Assembly: GCF_000001735.4 (NCBI RefSeq) | Contig: NC_003075.7 | Location: 6,697,001 to 6,761,000 of the forward strand | Reading direction: 5' to 3' | DNA: 64,000 bases | Source of the DNA: Arabidopsis thaliana | Taxonomy: Eukaryota; Streptophyta; Magnoliopsida; Brassicales; Brassicaceae | Shown here: piece by piece, positions 35,780 through 48,160 of the stretch | How the letters are laid out: the number at the start of each line of letters is the position of its first letter | How positions within the stretch are numbered: the stretch's first letter is position 1 | The notes under the pieces: generated by a model | Told to the model about the DNA's origin: nothing | The model's database searches: none | Seen by the model: only the letters and a program-made list of their open reading frames with translations | Made by a program: the position numbers and the translations under genes

Positions 35780-37298
35780 TTAGTTGTCACCATAGAGCCA
35801 CTTCTCAGAGTTACTAGTGTAAGAAACAAGTTCTTGAGGCTTAAACCACAGACTGATCTCATCCTTTGCAGTCTCTGGTCCATCACTTCCATGGATTATG
35901 TTCCTGCAATTTCACATCTCAATTACCATATCTTCACAATGTCATAATGTTAATTAACTTCAAGAAGAAAAGAGAACATACCTGCCAACAGTAACTGCAA
36001 GATCTCCTCGGATTGTTCCAGGCTCAGATTTCTGAGGATCAGTGGCTCCAATCAGTTTACGTCCGTATCTGATCACACCATCTCCTTCCCAGACCTAAAA
36101 CCGAGTCATAATGTTATCGAGTTTGTTATCAAATTCCAAAAGCTGAATGAAGAGTTTCTCTTTATCTTACCATGGCAATAACAGGACCAGAGCTAAGGAA
36201 GTCACACAAACCATTGAAGAAAGGTCTTTCCTTAAGATCATGGTAATGCTTTTGTGCGAAATCTTTAGAAGGAACAATGACTTTGATACCAACTAGCTTG
36301 AATCCCTTGCGTTCGAATCGAGAAATGATCTCTGATATCTGAGATAGTATTTGCACATATGATTAAGAAACTATAACAACTGAGACCAATTAAGACTAAA
36401 CAAAAACAAAGCTTTTCTTTTTTATTACCAGTCCTCTTTGCACACCATCAGGCTTGATAGCAATAAAAGTTCGTTCCATCTGATTGAATCAGACACGTTC
36501 AGCGACGAAGAACATAAAGCCGATAAACCAAAATCAAGAATACTAATAACGATTGTTACCTCAGCAGCAAGAACCTCTTGATCTTGAATCATATAAGCTA
36601 TAACAGAAACAATAGAACAAAACATCGGTCAATCCTTCACCGCATTTTAAACTAATGAAGTCTAAAAGATTCGAACTTTATCCTATTCTACTCAAATTAA
36701 CATGTGACTGAACTTAAGATTTGGCTACATTATCAAACATATTCAAAGAATGAGGCTGAAAAAAACCTGCAGCAGGAAGAGCTAAGAGTCCAGTGATCCA
36801 ACTCTTAGAAGCAACACCAGAACCTGATGATCTTGCAAAGTTAGATGCATACAAAGGAATTTTTCCTGACGCCGAAACCGCTGCCGCAGCACCAATGGCT
36901 CGTCCTTCTGAACAATCAATCATCCCCAAATCAAGAAATAAGAAACATCAGATCTTAAAAAACTAATTTGATTAGATACTTAACTATTAGAATCCCAAAT
37001 TCATATTCTTTTTCTTTCAAGAACAACACACAAAAGCATAATTCTCTAACCTTACAAAAATGAATCCATCAGATCAAATAATCACTGAATCACGAATCTC
37101 ATCAAATTTATATCAATTTCTAAAAATTCGATAAACGATTTCAAAAACTAATCAATCAATTGATTTCACGAAGCATCTATAGAGATTCACTAACGGAGAT
37201 GAGATAATGAACGTACCAGAGAAGAAGCGAGCATTTTTAGCTGAAGAGAGAAGAGATTTGGCTGCTTTGGAAGCAGATCTGCAGATTTGAGAGCTCAT
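35780..37298 (-). CDS. NDPK3: nucleoside diphosphate kinase 3, organellar
   Basis: Seven exons: 37298-37217, 36907-36767, 36597-36560, 36479-36429, 36338-36171, 36094-35982, 35903-35780. They total 717 nt and 238 residues. The N-terminal ~85 residues are a basic, Ser/Ala-rich organelle targeting region ([19 protein letters not shown]) with a hydrophobic stretch before [13 protein letters not shown]. The kinase domain starts at [24 protein letters not shown] holds the phospho-accepting His (about 202). It transfers the terminal phosphate of ATP to other nucleoside diphosphates. NDPK3 is reported in the mitochondrial intermembrane space and the thylakoid lumen. Recalled as At4g11010. Gene structure is fully intact. 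Confidence 0.96.
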
Positions 37299-38721
37299 TT
37301 TTGTTTTTTTGCAGAGAGTGTGATGAAGTGAAACTGAAGCCTTGGAAAATGTGGAGAATGGAGATGATGAGATCTGTTGGGTCGGGTTTTTATAGCCCAC
37401 GTGTTTCGGGTCGGGTTATATCGGATTCGGGTTAGAAACCCTACCCAAAGCATAAGTAGGCAGAAAGAATTATCACGAGTCATGTGTTTGGTAAAATGTA
37501 TGTGTTACGTGGGCTTAGTCAGAGATTTACGACTTCATGAAGTCTACTCCAATTTTCCAAACTCTCTTTTTATTTTTGCTGATTTTGTGTTAAATTTACA
37601 TGACAAAATAATACACCTATTCAAGATCATAACCATAAGACCATATATGGAAGATTAAGAGCAAAACATATGAATCTTATAACAATATTGTTCAACATAA
37701 AGTTTCTTGTCCCAATGTATGTTTAGGAAAAGCTATAATACATAGAAAGGAAATTAAGAAAGAGATAGTTCAGCTTTTATTTTTGACCACAGAAAATAAA
37801 TGATAGATAAATCATCTTTAGTACTTGAGAGTTGAGACCAAGATTGAGCTCATCATTGTTGTAAGCACCATTGTCTTCTTCATTTTCGTCAATTTCATTC
37901 ACTACAATCTACCACAAAGAATCCTTATTGAGATGGATATTAAAATATAAAAGTTAACCCATGTGTAGACTTGTCAACATAAAAAATATTATTCTCCTCG
38001 AACGATATCAAAATAAGTTTCAAAGAAGGACATGTTTGAGATTGGTTGGTGTCATTATCAGAGGAAAGAGTTGTATACAAATCGGCTTTGATTGGTAGCC
38101 CTATACTGATGTAGTATTAAGGTGTATAACTTTAACAATTACTAATCACAAAAACGTTAATTAAAGACTTTACAAAAGAATATTATTTTCAGCTTTTTAT
38201 ACAACTTTCATGTATTTTTTTACAATACATAATTATGTATTATTTCGTAAAATTTTACAACTAAATTTTGTATAGTTTTGTATTACTAATTAGACCCATC
38301 ATTTTTTAATTAAAACTTTTATGATAATCTTTTATGTAAGATATCGGACGATTTGTGTTTCTTTTAACATTTTTGTAAAAATGCCAAAAGATACACAGAG
38401 AAGAACATGAACATATTAATAACTTACACATGAGAGAAAACTAACATGAAAGCGAACATTTCACTCGAAACAATGAACTTTATTTATGATGACACACAAA
38501 ATTACGACGGAAAACAAATTGTTTGTGGTAATACACCAATGCCACATTTCAAACACCCAAGATCTCATATGCAAAAAAAAAAAATCTCGGAAAAAGGTTG
38601 GTAAAATAAAAACAGGCAATAGCATAATCCCAAAAAGAAATTCCTTTTTTTTCTTCTTGTAATATAAAATGTTTGAAAACCTCGAATAATAAGAAAATAA
38701 AATAAAATAAAATAAAGAGAA
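37299..38721. other. intergenic with a coding-like remnant
   Basis: NDPK3 promoter and leader at left, spacer, and the 3' end of the small acylated-protein gene at right. About 37790-38110 holds coding-like minus-strand stretches, listed separately. Confidence 0.5.
37790..38110 (-). pseudogene. possible remnant exons with an EAR-like motif
   Basis: The minus strand reads, in one stretch, VVNEIDENEEDNGAYNNDEL followed by NLGLNSQ, and further upstream TTLSSDNDTNQSQTCPSLKL. Codon usage looks plant-like and LNLGL fits the LxLxL repression (EAR) motif. The pieces are short, lie in different frames and lack an obvious start. They may be the decayed tail of a transcription-factor gene, or chance. 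Low confidence. Confidence 0.25.
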
Positions 38722-39075
38722 CTATACTTCTTCAGGCCATTCAATGACACTCTCCAACGACGGTTTCCACCTTCGACATAATCTCCGGCTAGACTTCTCT
38801 TCTTTTGCCACCGCAGCCGCAGCTTCTCCGGCCAATCTTTCTGCCTCTAGTTCTCTAAGAAAAACTCCAAAAGAAGCCAACTTGGCGTCTCCTCCTTTGT
38901 TTGCACCGTCTGCATTAAGCTGGAAAAGAATGATTTTCTCTAACTCATCTCTCCTTAGAACAATCTTCAACTTTCGATCTTTTCTTTTGTAATCTTTCTT
39001 CATCACTTCTTCAAATTTTTCTTCTTCTTCTTCAGCAATATTTTCATTGTTTCTTCCGACCAAACAGTTTCCCAT
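38722..39075 (-). CDS. small plant-specific protein with acylation signal
   Basis: Single exon, 117 residues. The start is set by MGNCLVG: Gly2 and Cys4 form a classic N-myristoylation plus palmitoylation site, so the upstream ATG at 39162, which would bury it, is less likely. An acidic run (AEEEEEKFEE) and a basic segment (KKDYKRKDRKLKIVLRRDEL) follow. A small-residue helix (LRELEAERLAGEAAAAV) leads to RRWKPSLESVIEWPEE at the end. This layout (MGNC start, KI..(K/R)xEL core, W(R/K)P-L-SI end) is common to a family of short plant proteins of unknown role. A membrane location is inferred. Recalled as At4g11020. Confidence 0.8.
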   Translation of the reverse strand: MGNCLVGRNNENIAEEEEEKFEEVMKKDYKRKDRKLKIVLRRDELEKIILFQLNADGANKGGDAKLASFGVFLRELEAERLAGEAAAAVAKEEKSSRRLCRRWKPSLESVIEWPEEV

Positions 39076-39243
39076 TATGATCAATTTTAATGGAGTTTTA
39101 GAACCCACATTAAAAGAAAGAAGAATGAAAGAAAAGAAAAAGGAAACTTGGGATATGCCCAAGAAAAAAACTCTTGTTCTTCTTCCTTTTTTCTCTTCTG
39201 TGTGGTTGATTTTGATCTTTAAGAATCATGGAGCCATTGTGGT

Positions 39244-39255
39244 AATATATATAAT
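39244..39255 (-). promoter_or_regulatory. TATA box of the small acylated-protein gene
   Basis: aatatatataat, ATTATATATATT on the minus strand, about 170 bp upstream of the start codon at 39075. Confidence 0.4.
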
Positions 39256-39380
39256 GTGTGTGTGCAAAGAGAGGAGGGGAGAGACAGATAGTTGACTCCT
39301 ATAGTAAGGCTGCTAAATTGGTTTGGTTTTAATTTTGGAATTGAAAAGATCTTTAGACCTGTGAAAGTTACAATAGTTGA

Positions 39381-39445
39381 ACCCAGGCCCGGCTCTAGCA
39401 CATGGTACAAAAACCCTAAACATAATTACATGGTACAAAAACCAC
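39381..39445. other. possible hAT-type transposon end
   Basis: cccaggcccggctctag resembles the terminal sequence common in Arabidopsis hAT-like elements (CAGGGCCGGCTC type). It is followed by two copies of acatggtacaaaaacc about 26 bp apart. I did not find a matching opposite end, so it may be a solo remnant. Confidence 0.35.
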
Positions 39446-41119
39446 AATTTCAAACTCAATACATCTTTTAATAATTATATGTCGCGCAATGCATGGTGAG
39501 GATTAACCATCTAAGAATTTATCTAAGAATTTATTAGTTTTCTTGATAATATAATTTTGGTCGTGATCATAACAAAATCTGAAATATTCAATTATTCTAA
39601 TGAGATAGTATGAACTATATTTGCTATCATGTAATAAATTTAAATTTAAATCAACAAACCAAACGTCCTATCTTTCGCAGATAAGTGTTTACTAATCTGA
39701 TTTTCATTGTTTTGGCGTCTGAATTTTTCTATTAGTATTGACGTAGATTTCGATTATAGTATAAAAATAACTAATAAAATATCATTGTAGAAGACATTTG
39801 ACGCAAGCTCATGTTCTGTCTGATTAGTTGGGTCTTTAAACCAAACCAAAACCGTGTTAAAAATCCTGGCACATTTCATTTATAATGATACAACCACCAA
39901 CCTACCTTGTTATTAATTTATTATTATTTATTTTTAACAATCATCATTAGATACTATAATAAACTAATTTATCAATTTGAAAGAACCCAATAATTGTCTC
40001 TCTTTTTTTGTATTAATTCTAATCATTCTTGTTAGTTATATGACAAATGGAAGTAAAGTATTTCAAACCTCAAAATGATTTGCCGTAATTCAAAATAAAG
40101 TATTATGCCAAGCATTTGTAAATATGAAGTCTTCAACGAAAATAAAACTGCAACCTTATTGCAATGTGGTACCCCAATCATTAAAAAAATTCAGAATCCA
40201 AAACTTAATATTTATATTAGTTTTTAGAATTGGATTTAAAAATTATCAGATAATGATATAGTTATAATAAATCGGCTTCTAAATACTATAATAAACCTTT
40301 CTCATCTCGAAAAGACGTTTCTATAAACTCTTACGCGTTGTATAATTGATCTGATTCACCAATTCTTATAATGGATGTGATTAACCTGATCCAAAAGAAC
40401 TTTATAGAAAATTGTTTAAGGACAAGTTTAATCACATTTGTAATTTAATTATTTTGTTCTCTGGTATATGCTTATTTTGTTTAACATTATTAACTGCATT
40501 TCAATAGCTATTTAGATTATATTTTAGTGGCTATTCATGCACTTAAATACAAACCGTGATGAGCCTGATGGCATAGCCCGATCCTTAGTGACTTTTGCAT
40601 TCCTACCATGCCAAGTTCCAATCATTGGAGTGCATGTTTTCATTATTTCATATCTAGCATTTAGGAGAATTCTCACTGATCTAAACACAACCTCAGTAAA
40701 TTTTAACAACTTATAGACATCTTCAACTTTTCATGAGCATAGAATCTTTATAATATTATATGTAATATGTGCACTATATTAGATAACAATAATCACACAA
40801 TATAAACTCTATGCATTGATATAAGTTTGTGCAAGTATAAAACTAAAACATATAATGCTGAGATTTTACATATGAAATGAAAACATATCAAATTTGAAGA
40901 ATCACTTTGTAAATAAAAAAGAAGTTTCACACTTAAAATAGAGTAATGAATTGTGTTATTCCAAATTTAGAATAACACACTACTTTTAACTCTATTTTTG
41001 GAATGCGACTTGGAGATAATGCTCTTAAACTACCGGGTTTCAAGCCGCGAACTCACTCAATCACTTAGCTTTTAATTCAAACATAGCAATCTGTCCACGA
41101 GAGAGCGAGAGAGAACAAA

Positions 41120-44100
41120 ATGACGTCGCAGAAAAGATTCATCTTTGAGGTGGAAGCCGCTAAGGAAGCCACAGATGGAAATCCCTCGGTTGGTCCTGTC
41201 TATCGTAGTACTTTTGCTCAGAACGGATTCCCGAACCCGATCGATGGTATCCAAAGCTGCTGGGATATTTTCCGGTCCGAATCTCTTTTCTTTTAATGTG
41301 TTCTATTGTTTAAGTCTATTGTTTTTTTTTTTCTCCATGCATTGCTATTTGGACGACATTTTGTGTGCTCATATACGTTTTGATTTAGAGTGTAGCATGC
41401 ATTATCATTTTGAAACATGTTAATATGATAAACGTATATCGATCAGGGATCTTGGGAATTTTATTTCATGTTTTGTACGTAAGAATGATTACTAAGTTAT
41501 ATCTTTGGCTCAAAATGAATGAATACTGAATTGTTTGGTGTCAATTCTTGTAAGATCCATTTTTAGCTTCTTTTCTTGCTCTTACGTGATGGTTTTGTCT
41601 GACATGGTACATGGCATTATTTAAATAATTTTGGGGTGGCCTTCTATATTAATTGCAATCGGTCGTTTAAAGATTTTGTTTAACGATATATAGTTCTTTC
41701 TCTAACAAGTTTTTAACTTTTTATTATTATCCAGTAGCTTCTGAATTTTAATAATAAATGTGTTTTTTTTTTTTTCTATTGCGTGCTTCTGCTTGCAGCA
41801 CGGCTGTTGAGAAGTATCCAAACAATCGAATGCTTGGTCGCCGTGAGATTTCGAACGGGAAGGTGACTTGTTATCTTTTCATTTGTTTTGTAATTTAGCT
41901 TGTGATTTAGTGTTTTCGAGAGGATAGCTAATATCTTTCTGCCCTTTTTCTATAATTCTTAGGCAGGAAAGTACGTGTGGAAAACATACAAAGAAGTATA
42001 CGACATTGTCATAAAACTTGGAAATTCTCTACGTAGTTGCGGGATTAAGGAGGTTCAAATTCATATTTACTATATATTTTTCATATGTCCTCAAATAATG
42101 GTTTTAGTGTTCCTTAAGTTTGTCTCTTATGCTCTGATATGTGGAAATGTAGGGAGAAAAATGTGGTATATATGGTATAAATTGTTGTGAGTGGATCATT
42201 AGCATGGAGGTATGTACTGGAATGTATAATCTTTGCTAATACGAGCATTCATTGTTTTTACTTTGACTTGATTGATAGTGCACTTGTGATGCAGGCATGT
42301 AATGCACATGGCCTTTATTGTGTCCCTTTATACGATACGTTAGGTATAAATGTACCAACCTTTATCATGTTTTTGGATGATTCTACTCTTTTGAGTGTTC
42401 GAGTATAGTAACATTCTGGTTTTGAACACAGGCGCTGGTGCAGTGGAATTCATCATTTCTCATGCAGAGGTTTCAATTGCTTTCGTGGAGGAGAAGAAGA
42501 TCCCTGAGGTATTATTGCAACTTTGTTTTTAACTCTTGAGATAGGCTAGTGCTTTTGACACTTTTTTATGATAATTTAACCCCTTTTTCCCTTTTGGGTA
42601 CCAGCTTTTTAAGACTTGTCCAAACTCAACAAAATATATGAAGAGTGAGTAATACTAATTGAACCTTTCACTACTTTTTTTGGTATACTTGTGATGCTAA
42701 TGATCAATTGTGATTAATCGAAAATGAAGCTGTTGTGAGCTTTGGCGGTGTCAAACCGGAACAAAAAGAAGAAGCTGAAAAATTGGGATTGGTAATACAT
42801 TCGTGGGATGAGTTTTTGAAGCTGGTAAGAGACTATTATTTGCTTCTTTAACAATGATCATTCACATATAATATGGTATAATGTATATTCTGTCAATGAC
42901 ATTAACAGGGTGAGGGTAAGCAATATGAGCTTCCCATTAAAAAGCCAAGCGACATATGCACGATTATGTATACTAGCGGAACAACTGGTGACCCGAAGGG
43001 AGTTATGATTTCAAATGAAAGCATTGTTACTATAACTACTGGAGTGATGCATTTCCTAGGGAATGTGAATGCAAGCGTGAGTTTTATTTCATTTGTCATG
43101 ATTTCACATGAAGCGACAGTTTTTAAGTTTTAAGTTGTACTGAATTTTGCAAAACAAATCAGCTATCTGAGAAGGATGTGTATATTTCTTATCTTCCTCT
43201 CGCGCACGTCTTTGATCGGGCAATCGAGGAATGTATTATTCAAGTAGGTGGTTCAATTGGTTTCTGGCGCGGGGTGAGTGGATACAGCTCAAATCTGACC
43301 TTCCTACTAGTTATTAAATTTTAATATATGCATTATATATTTCTATACTATGTCCTTAGGATGTCAAATTGTTGATTGAAGACCTTGGTGAGCTAAAACC
43401 AAGTATCTTTTGCGCCGTTCCTCGTGTCCTAGATCGAGTATACACAGGTATCAAATATTTCTCGAGCTCTTGTATAAAATGCTTTCATCCAATGAAGAGC
43501 ATCATATACTTGGTTTCATAAGTTCAAACCCACTTATATGTAATTTATTATATATCTCCAACAGGACTACAGCAGAAACTATCTGGTGGTGGTTTCTTCA
43601 AAAAGAAGGTGTTTGATGTTGCTTTTTCCTAGTAAGTCCTTTGTTTGTCACCTAAACCTGATCTTAAACGCATCTAAATATCTAACACACTCACTCTTCT
43701 TTAGTAAATTTGGAAATATGAAGAAAGGACAGTCTCATGTGGCAGCTTCTCCATTTTGTGACAAACTTGTATTCAACAAGGTAAGTAGTCTCTAAAAATA
43801 ACTATCTGAAACTCTTTTGAGACTTCAACACTTTTTCATAATCATTCTCTCAAGGTTAAACAAGGACTTGGAGGCAATGTGAGGATTATTCTGTCTGGAG
43901 CGGCTCCTCTCGCTAGTCACATAGAATCTTTTCTAAGAGTTGTTGCATGTTGTAATGTTCTACAAGGATATGGTAAACCTTTAGACCTGGAAGAGATTCA
44001 ATTAGCTAATAATCTCTCGATCTTATGATTGTTTTTTTTTGTAGGTCTAACTGAGAGTTGTGCTGGAACTTTTGCAACGTTCCCAGACGAACTAGACATG

Positions 44101-45229
44101 CTTGGGACTGTTGGTCCACCCGTGCCAAACGTCGATATACGCCTTGAATCTGTCCCGGAAATGAATTATGATGCTCTTGGAAGTACTCCGCGAGGCGAAA
44201 TATGCATACGAGGAAAAACTTTATTTTCAGGGTACTACAAACGTGAAGACCTCACAAAAGAGGTTTTTATCGACGGATGGTTGCACACAGGTTACTAAAA
44301 ACCTCAACACTTTGATCATTTTGCTTTCCTATATATAGCATTTTAAATATCAGTTCTTATTTACCTTATTTAATTTAACTATGTGTATCTTACCAGGTGA
44401 TGTTGGTGAGTGGCAACCAAATGGAAGCATGAAGATAATTGACCGGAAAAAGAACATCTTCAAACTCGCGCAAGGAGAGTATGTCGCTGTTGAGAATTTA
44501 GAAAATGTCTACAGTCAAGTAGAAGTTATTGAATCGGTAAGTTGAACTCTACCCCATTGATTTATAATTGTTATGTTTCACTGGTTTCCAAGTCAAAACT
44601 AATTGGCAATGAGTATATTGTATGTCATTTATATATGACTCTAGATCTCCTCTTACTCTCATGTGAGATTCCTAAGAATATTGTTTCTTACATCTTCATC
44701 AATATGTTTTTATTAGATATGGGTATATGGAAACAGCTTTGAGTCCTTCCTTGTCGCAATCGCTAACCCGGCCCAACAAACTCTTGAACGATGGGCTGTG
44801 GAGAATGGAGTGAATGGAGACTTCAACTCCATCTGCCAAAACGCAAAGGCAAAAGCATTCATACTTGGAGAACTCGTTAAAACAGCCAAAGAGAACAAGG
44901 TTTCTTTATTTTTCTCTTCTCTTCTTTATTTGGAGTTTTTGGTTTTGGTTGTTTACCCTCCGCGTTTGTAGTTGAAGGGTTTTGAGATCATAAAAGATGT
45001 TCATCTGGAACCAGTGGCGTTCGACATGGAACGAGACCTTCTTACTCCAACCTACAAAAAGAAGAGGCCTCAATTGCTCAAATACTATCAGGTAATTTTA
45101 AACATTTTAGGCGATATTATGCTTATAATATTTTCGGTTTTAAACTCTCTTTCTATTGGTGTTATTTAACAGAATGTGATCCATGAAATGTACAAGACAA
45201 CAAAGGAAAGTCTAGCTTCCGGACAGTAA
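41120..45229 (+). CDS. LACS5: long-chain acyl-CoA synthetase 5
   Basis: Nineteen exons: 41120-41274, 41799-41862, 41963-42052, 42153-42209, 42295-42343, 42432-42508, 42605-42644, 42730-42824, 42909-43076, 43163-43273, 43360-43447, 43565-43631, 43705-43780, 43855-43972, 44045-44290, 44397-44536, 44717-44899, 44972-45091, 45173-45229. Total 2001 nt, 666 residues. The AMP-binding motif [11 protein letters not shown] is at about 230-240. The adenylation core continues with [25 protein letters not shown] and the FACS-type DGWLHTGDVGEW ... [15 protein letters not shown]. The enzyme activates long-chain fatty acids with ATP and CoA. No signal peptide is seen. Family members of this clade are cytosolic face/ER proteins, and LACS5 is described as flower-expressed. 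Recalled as At4g11030, paralogue of LACS4. Confidence 0.96.
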
Positions 45230-48160
45230 ATTTCTTCTACTTATTTAATTCATTCTTTCTTTTGCATAAGACATGACTGCTTCATATATGGTTGTTCTCT
45301 TACTCTTAATAAGTTTGTATTAATATCTTGAGATGTTACATAGCATCTTGACATGCTAGAACATGTCTTAAGTTTTTCTTCTTTTTAAAGTTCCTACATT
45401 ATTAAGGTTCCAGACTTTGTACAAACTTGAACCCGGAATCTCGCAATCAGTTGGAGTAAATTTCATTAATGGATTTGAATGTAACTAATAAGTAAATTTT
45501 GTTGGAAAACAGATTAAATTTTTATGAGACAAAATTTGAGTTTTTTCAAAGATGTCGATTTATTTTGTAATTCGTTATTTTTATTTACAGAATTTTACGT
45601 TTCCTAAAAATTAAAATGAAGTTTCTTTATTTTAACATATACAGTATTAATTGTTAATGTGTTACGCAATCGAATCATATAATATTTTTCTTAAAGTTTC
45701 AATGAATTAAATGTCCTTATGTCACCACTCATATTAAAAACACACACACATCTTGAATGTTGTCAATAACAAAAACTTGTACCTACTTAACTGTGTGAAT
45801 TGTCAGCATTCTGTTTTGTCAAACAAGCAACTTGCGTAAAGCCGTAGACACATTGTAACCATAAATTACAATTTTAAACAAGTATCCTTAGTTCACTTGT
45901 AAAAACACCAAAGACAAAGCCTAGATGTCACAGTCTCACAGATCTCTTTAAGTGAGGCGAATGATTGTAAATAGCTTTAATATGTATCATTTATCCATCA
46001 ATATCTCGATCCATATCCATCCCATTTTCATTATTATATTTATCGAAAAATATTCGAGCCATGGTATATATATTGATAGGTATGCTTCGAGAGTGATTAT
46101 AACAATCTAGTGGGAAGCTAGAGTCACAAAAAGAAACATTATTGCGAAGTGGTGGACAATCTAAGCTAGAAACGGTTCTCATTATTTAATTCTTCTTGTT
46201 TGATCATTCCCATTTGGTTAATTGAATAATGTATTCGATCGTGACTTCATGTTCTCAATAGATAGTATTTTGTCTGAGTAATAAAAGACTTAAGGTAAGA
46301 AAACCCTTTAGGAGAGGAAATGTGACGTGACATTGTCCTTGAGGTCTAATAATGAACAATAAACGGTTTATCTTTTATCAGCTTATATGTGACGACCGTT
46401 GCAACAGCGTCATGTGATCTTTTTTTATTTGATCGAGACTTTCGTTTTACAACAAACCGGACCGGTCAATCTAACAAACCAACCCCATATAGACACGTAA
46501 CGAAACCATCATACTCCACTTTTTCAATTGCTTAGATTTTGAATCCTCATTCACATTCTAAATTTCCGAGTCTCCACCGTTAGCAGATATACTGAAAAAT
46601 CAATAAAATTCGACCCCAATATATAAGAACAATTATAATTTATTTATTTTAAGAATGCTATCGACCGGTTTGCTCATTGGTTAAATGATAGCGATCCCAT
46701 AACAAATCAGACACCGGTCAGGAACTCTTTTTTTCCTTTATTTAATATGTCTATACGAAGGACAATAATATATTCTTCTTTTCTTTTGAATAACTTTCGG
46801 CAATAAGTTTTACTTTTTAAAATTCAATGACGTGTTTTTCAATTTTCATTTATAGGAAAATGTAAGAAAATATTCCCAAGAATTAATTTTTTTTTTTTTT
46901 TGTTAAGCCCAAGAATTATTTTTATCAATTATAGGAGTTTTTTTTCATGATATCTTTATAAATTCTGCATAAAGTTGACCAACGGAATACCTAGGAAACC
47001 CATTTTGGATTTTTGGGTTGATCACTATCCCTGCTCATATATTCCAAGTAATCATCCTCAAAAGAGAAAATTCTAAGAAAAGTTTAAAATGTTGTACCTA
47101 TCCATTCATAAAACTAGTATTGTTGTCGACTTGTCGGCATTTCTTCCTTTATTCTTTTAATTTGAGTTTTTTGAAACATATGCAACTTGACGAACAATTA
47201 TACATGCAAGAGTTATGTAACAGACGTGTGTCTTTTACTCGTGATATGTGTCCGTTAGTGGACGGACCTCCATTCGCAGGCAAATGATGTTTCTTTTGTT
47301 TATTTCCACTAACATTTAACGTATATAATTATAATTGCCTGGCGCATTTGAACTATTCGACGAATACTTATCGATGGAAAAGAACAGATATTTTCTCAAC
47401 CAGGTTTAGATTTTGAAGATTTACAAGAATAGAAAACTTAATGAATTGATTGTACTACGTATTTTATTGGATTTAATAATAAGTTAATGGAGTTGTATCT
47501 TTTTTTTTCTCTGTCACTTATCAATATGTATATTAAGTACTTTGGATAGTATTCACACACACTAAAAAAAAAAAAAAAATTTTATGTCACATACATGCAT
47601 CAATTGATGGCGGTTTGTTTGGCATGAAATATAAATAACTAACATATTATTTTGAATTTACAGAAGTTTAAAGTTGTTATAATTTTAGGTTTGAATACGG
47701 ATAGTTAAAGAGTTGTTATAATCTTTGATTGATGCCCGAAGATATTAGTAGTACTATTGAAGTCAGAATTTATTAGCCTGATCGATGGCTAAATCTTCGA
47801 TGTTCCCACCGACTCTTTAATTTGACGGATTCAATCTTGCATGCAAACCACTTGACTAGCAGACAAAAATATATATATATATTTAATCACAAACAATGTG
47901 GTCTACCAAGATGTCTAGATTACGGTTTCTATTTAAGTGCTTTCCTTGTTCCATGAAAAAACGTATCACGATAGAAGTGGCCGTCTCTAGACCGTCATTT
48001 CATTTTTTTACGTTTTTTTCTTTAATTTTTTTCATTTTTAATAATAGTACACGACAAGAGAGCTTGTGTATATATATATAAGCATGTGTTAGGTATATAA
48101 AATACTTTCTGCCTTCAACGGATGTGTTAGTTTTCGAACACTTAAAGAGGAGTTGTTATC
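45230..48160. other. 2.9-kb intergenic region
   Basis: LACS5 3' UTR, then AT-rich spacer with homopolymer runs, then the RDO5 promoter. Short frames at 45991-46182 (-) and 47018-47287 (+) show no motif. No RNA gene recognised. Confidence 0.5.
48069..48081 (+). promoter_or_regulatory. TATA box of RDO5
   Basis: tatatatatataa, about 85 bp upstream of the RDO5 ATG at 48161, a typical plant spacing for a short leader. Confidence 0.5.

Larger units (their letters stand above)
39076..41119. other. 2-kb intergenic region
   Basis: Promoter of the small minus-strand gene at left and LACS5 promoter and leader at right. Between them is AT-rich DNA. A possible hAT-type terminus lies near 39384. A minus-strand ORF at 40524-40709 has no recognisable content. 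Confidence 0.5.

Noticed and set aside
40524..40709. 61-codon minus-strand frame (NARYEIMKTCTPMIG)
   Set aside because: Looks somewhat protein-like, but is isolated, short and without recognisable family; could be a transposon scrap. Not enough to call.
45991..47287. Short ORFs between LACS5 and RDO5
   Set aside because: No motifs, AT-rich context, no splice partners; treated as spacer.
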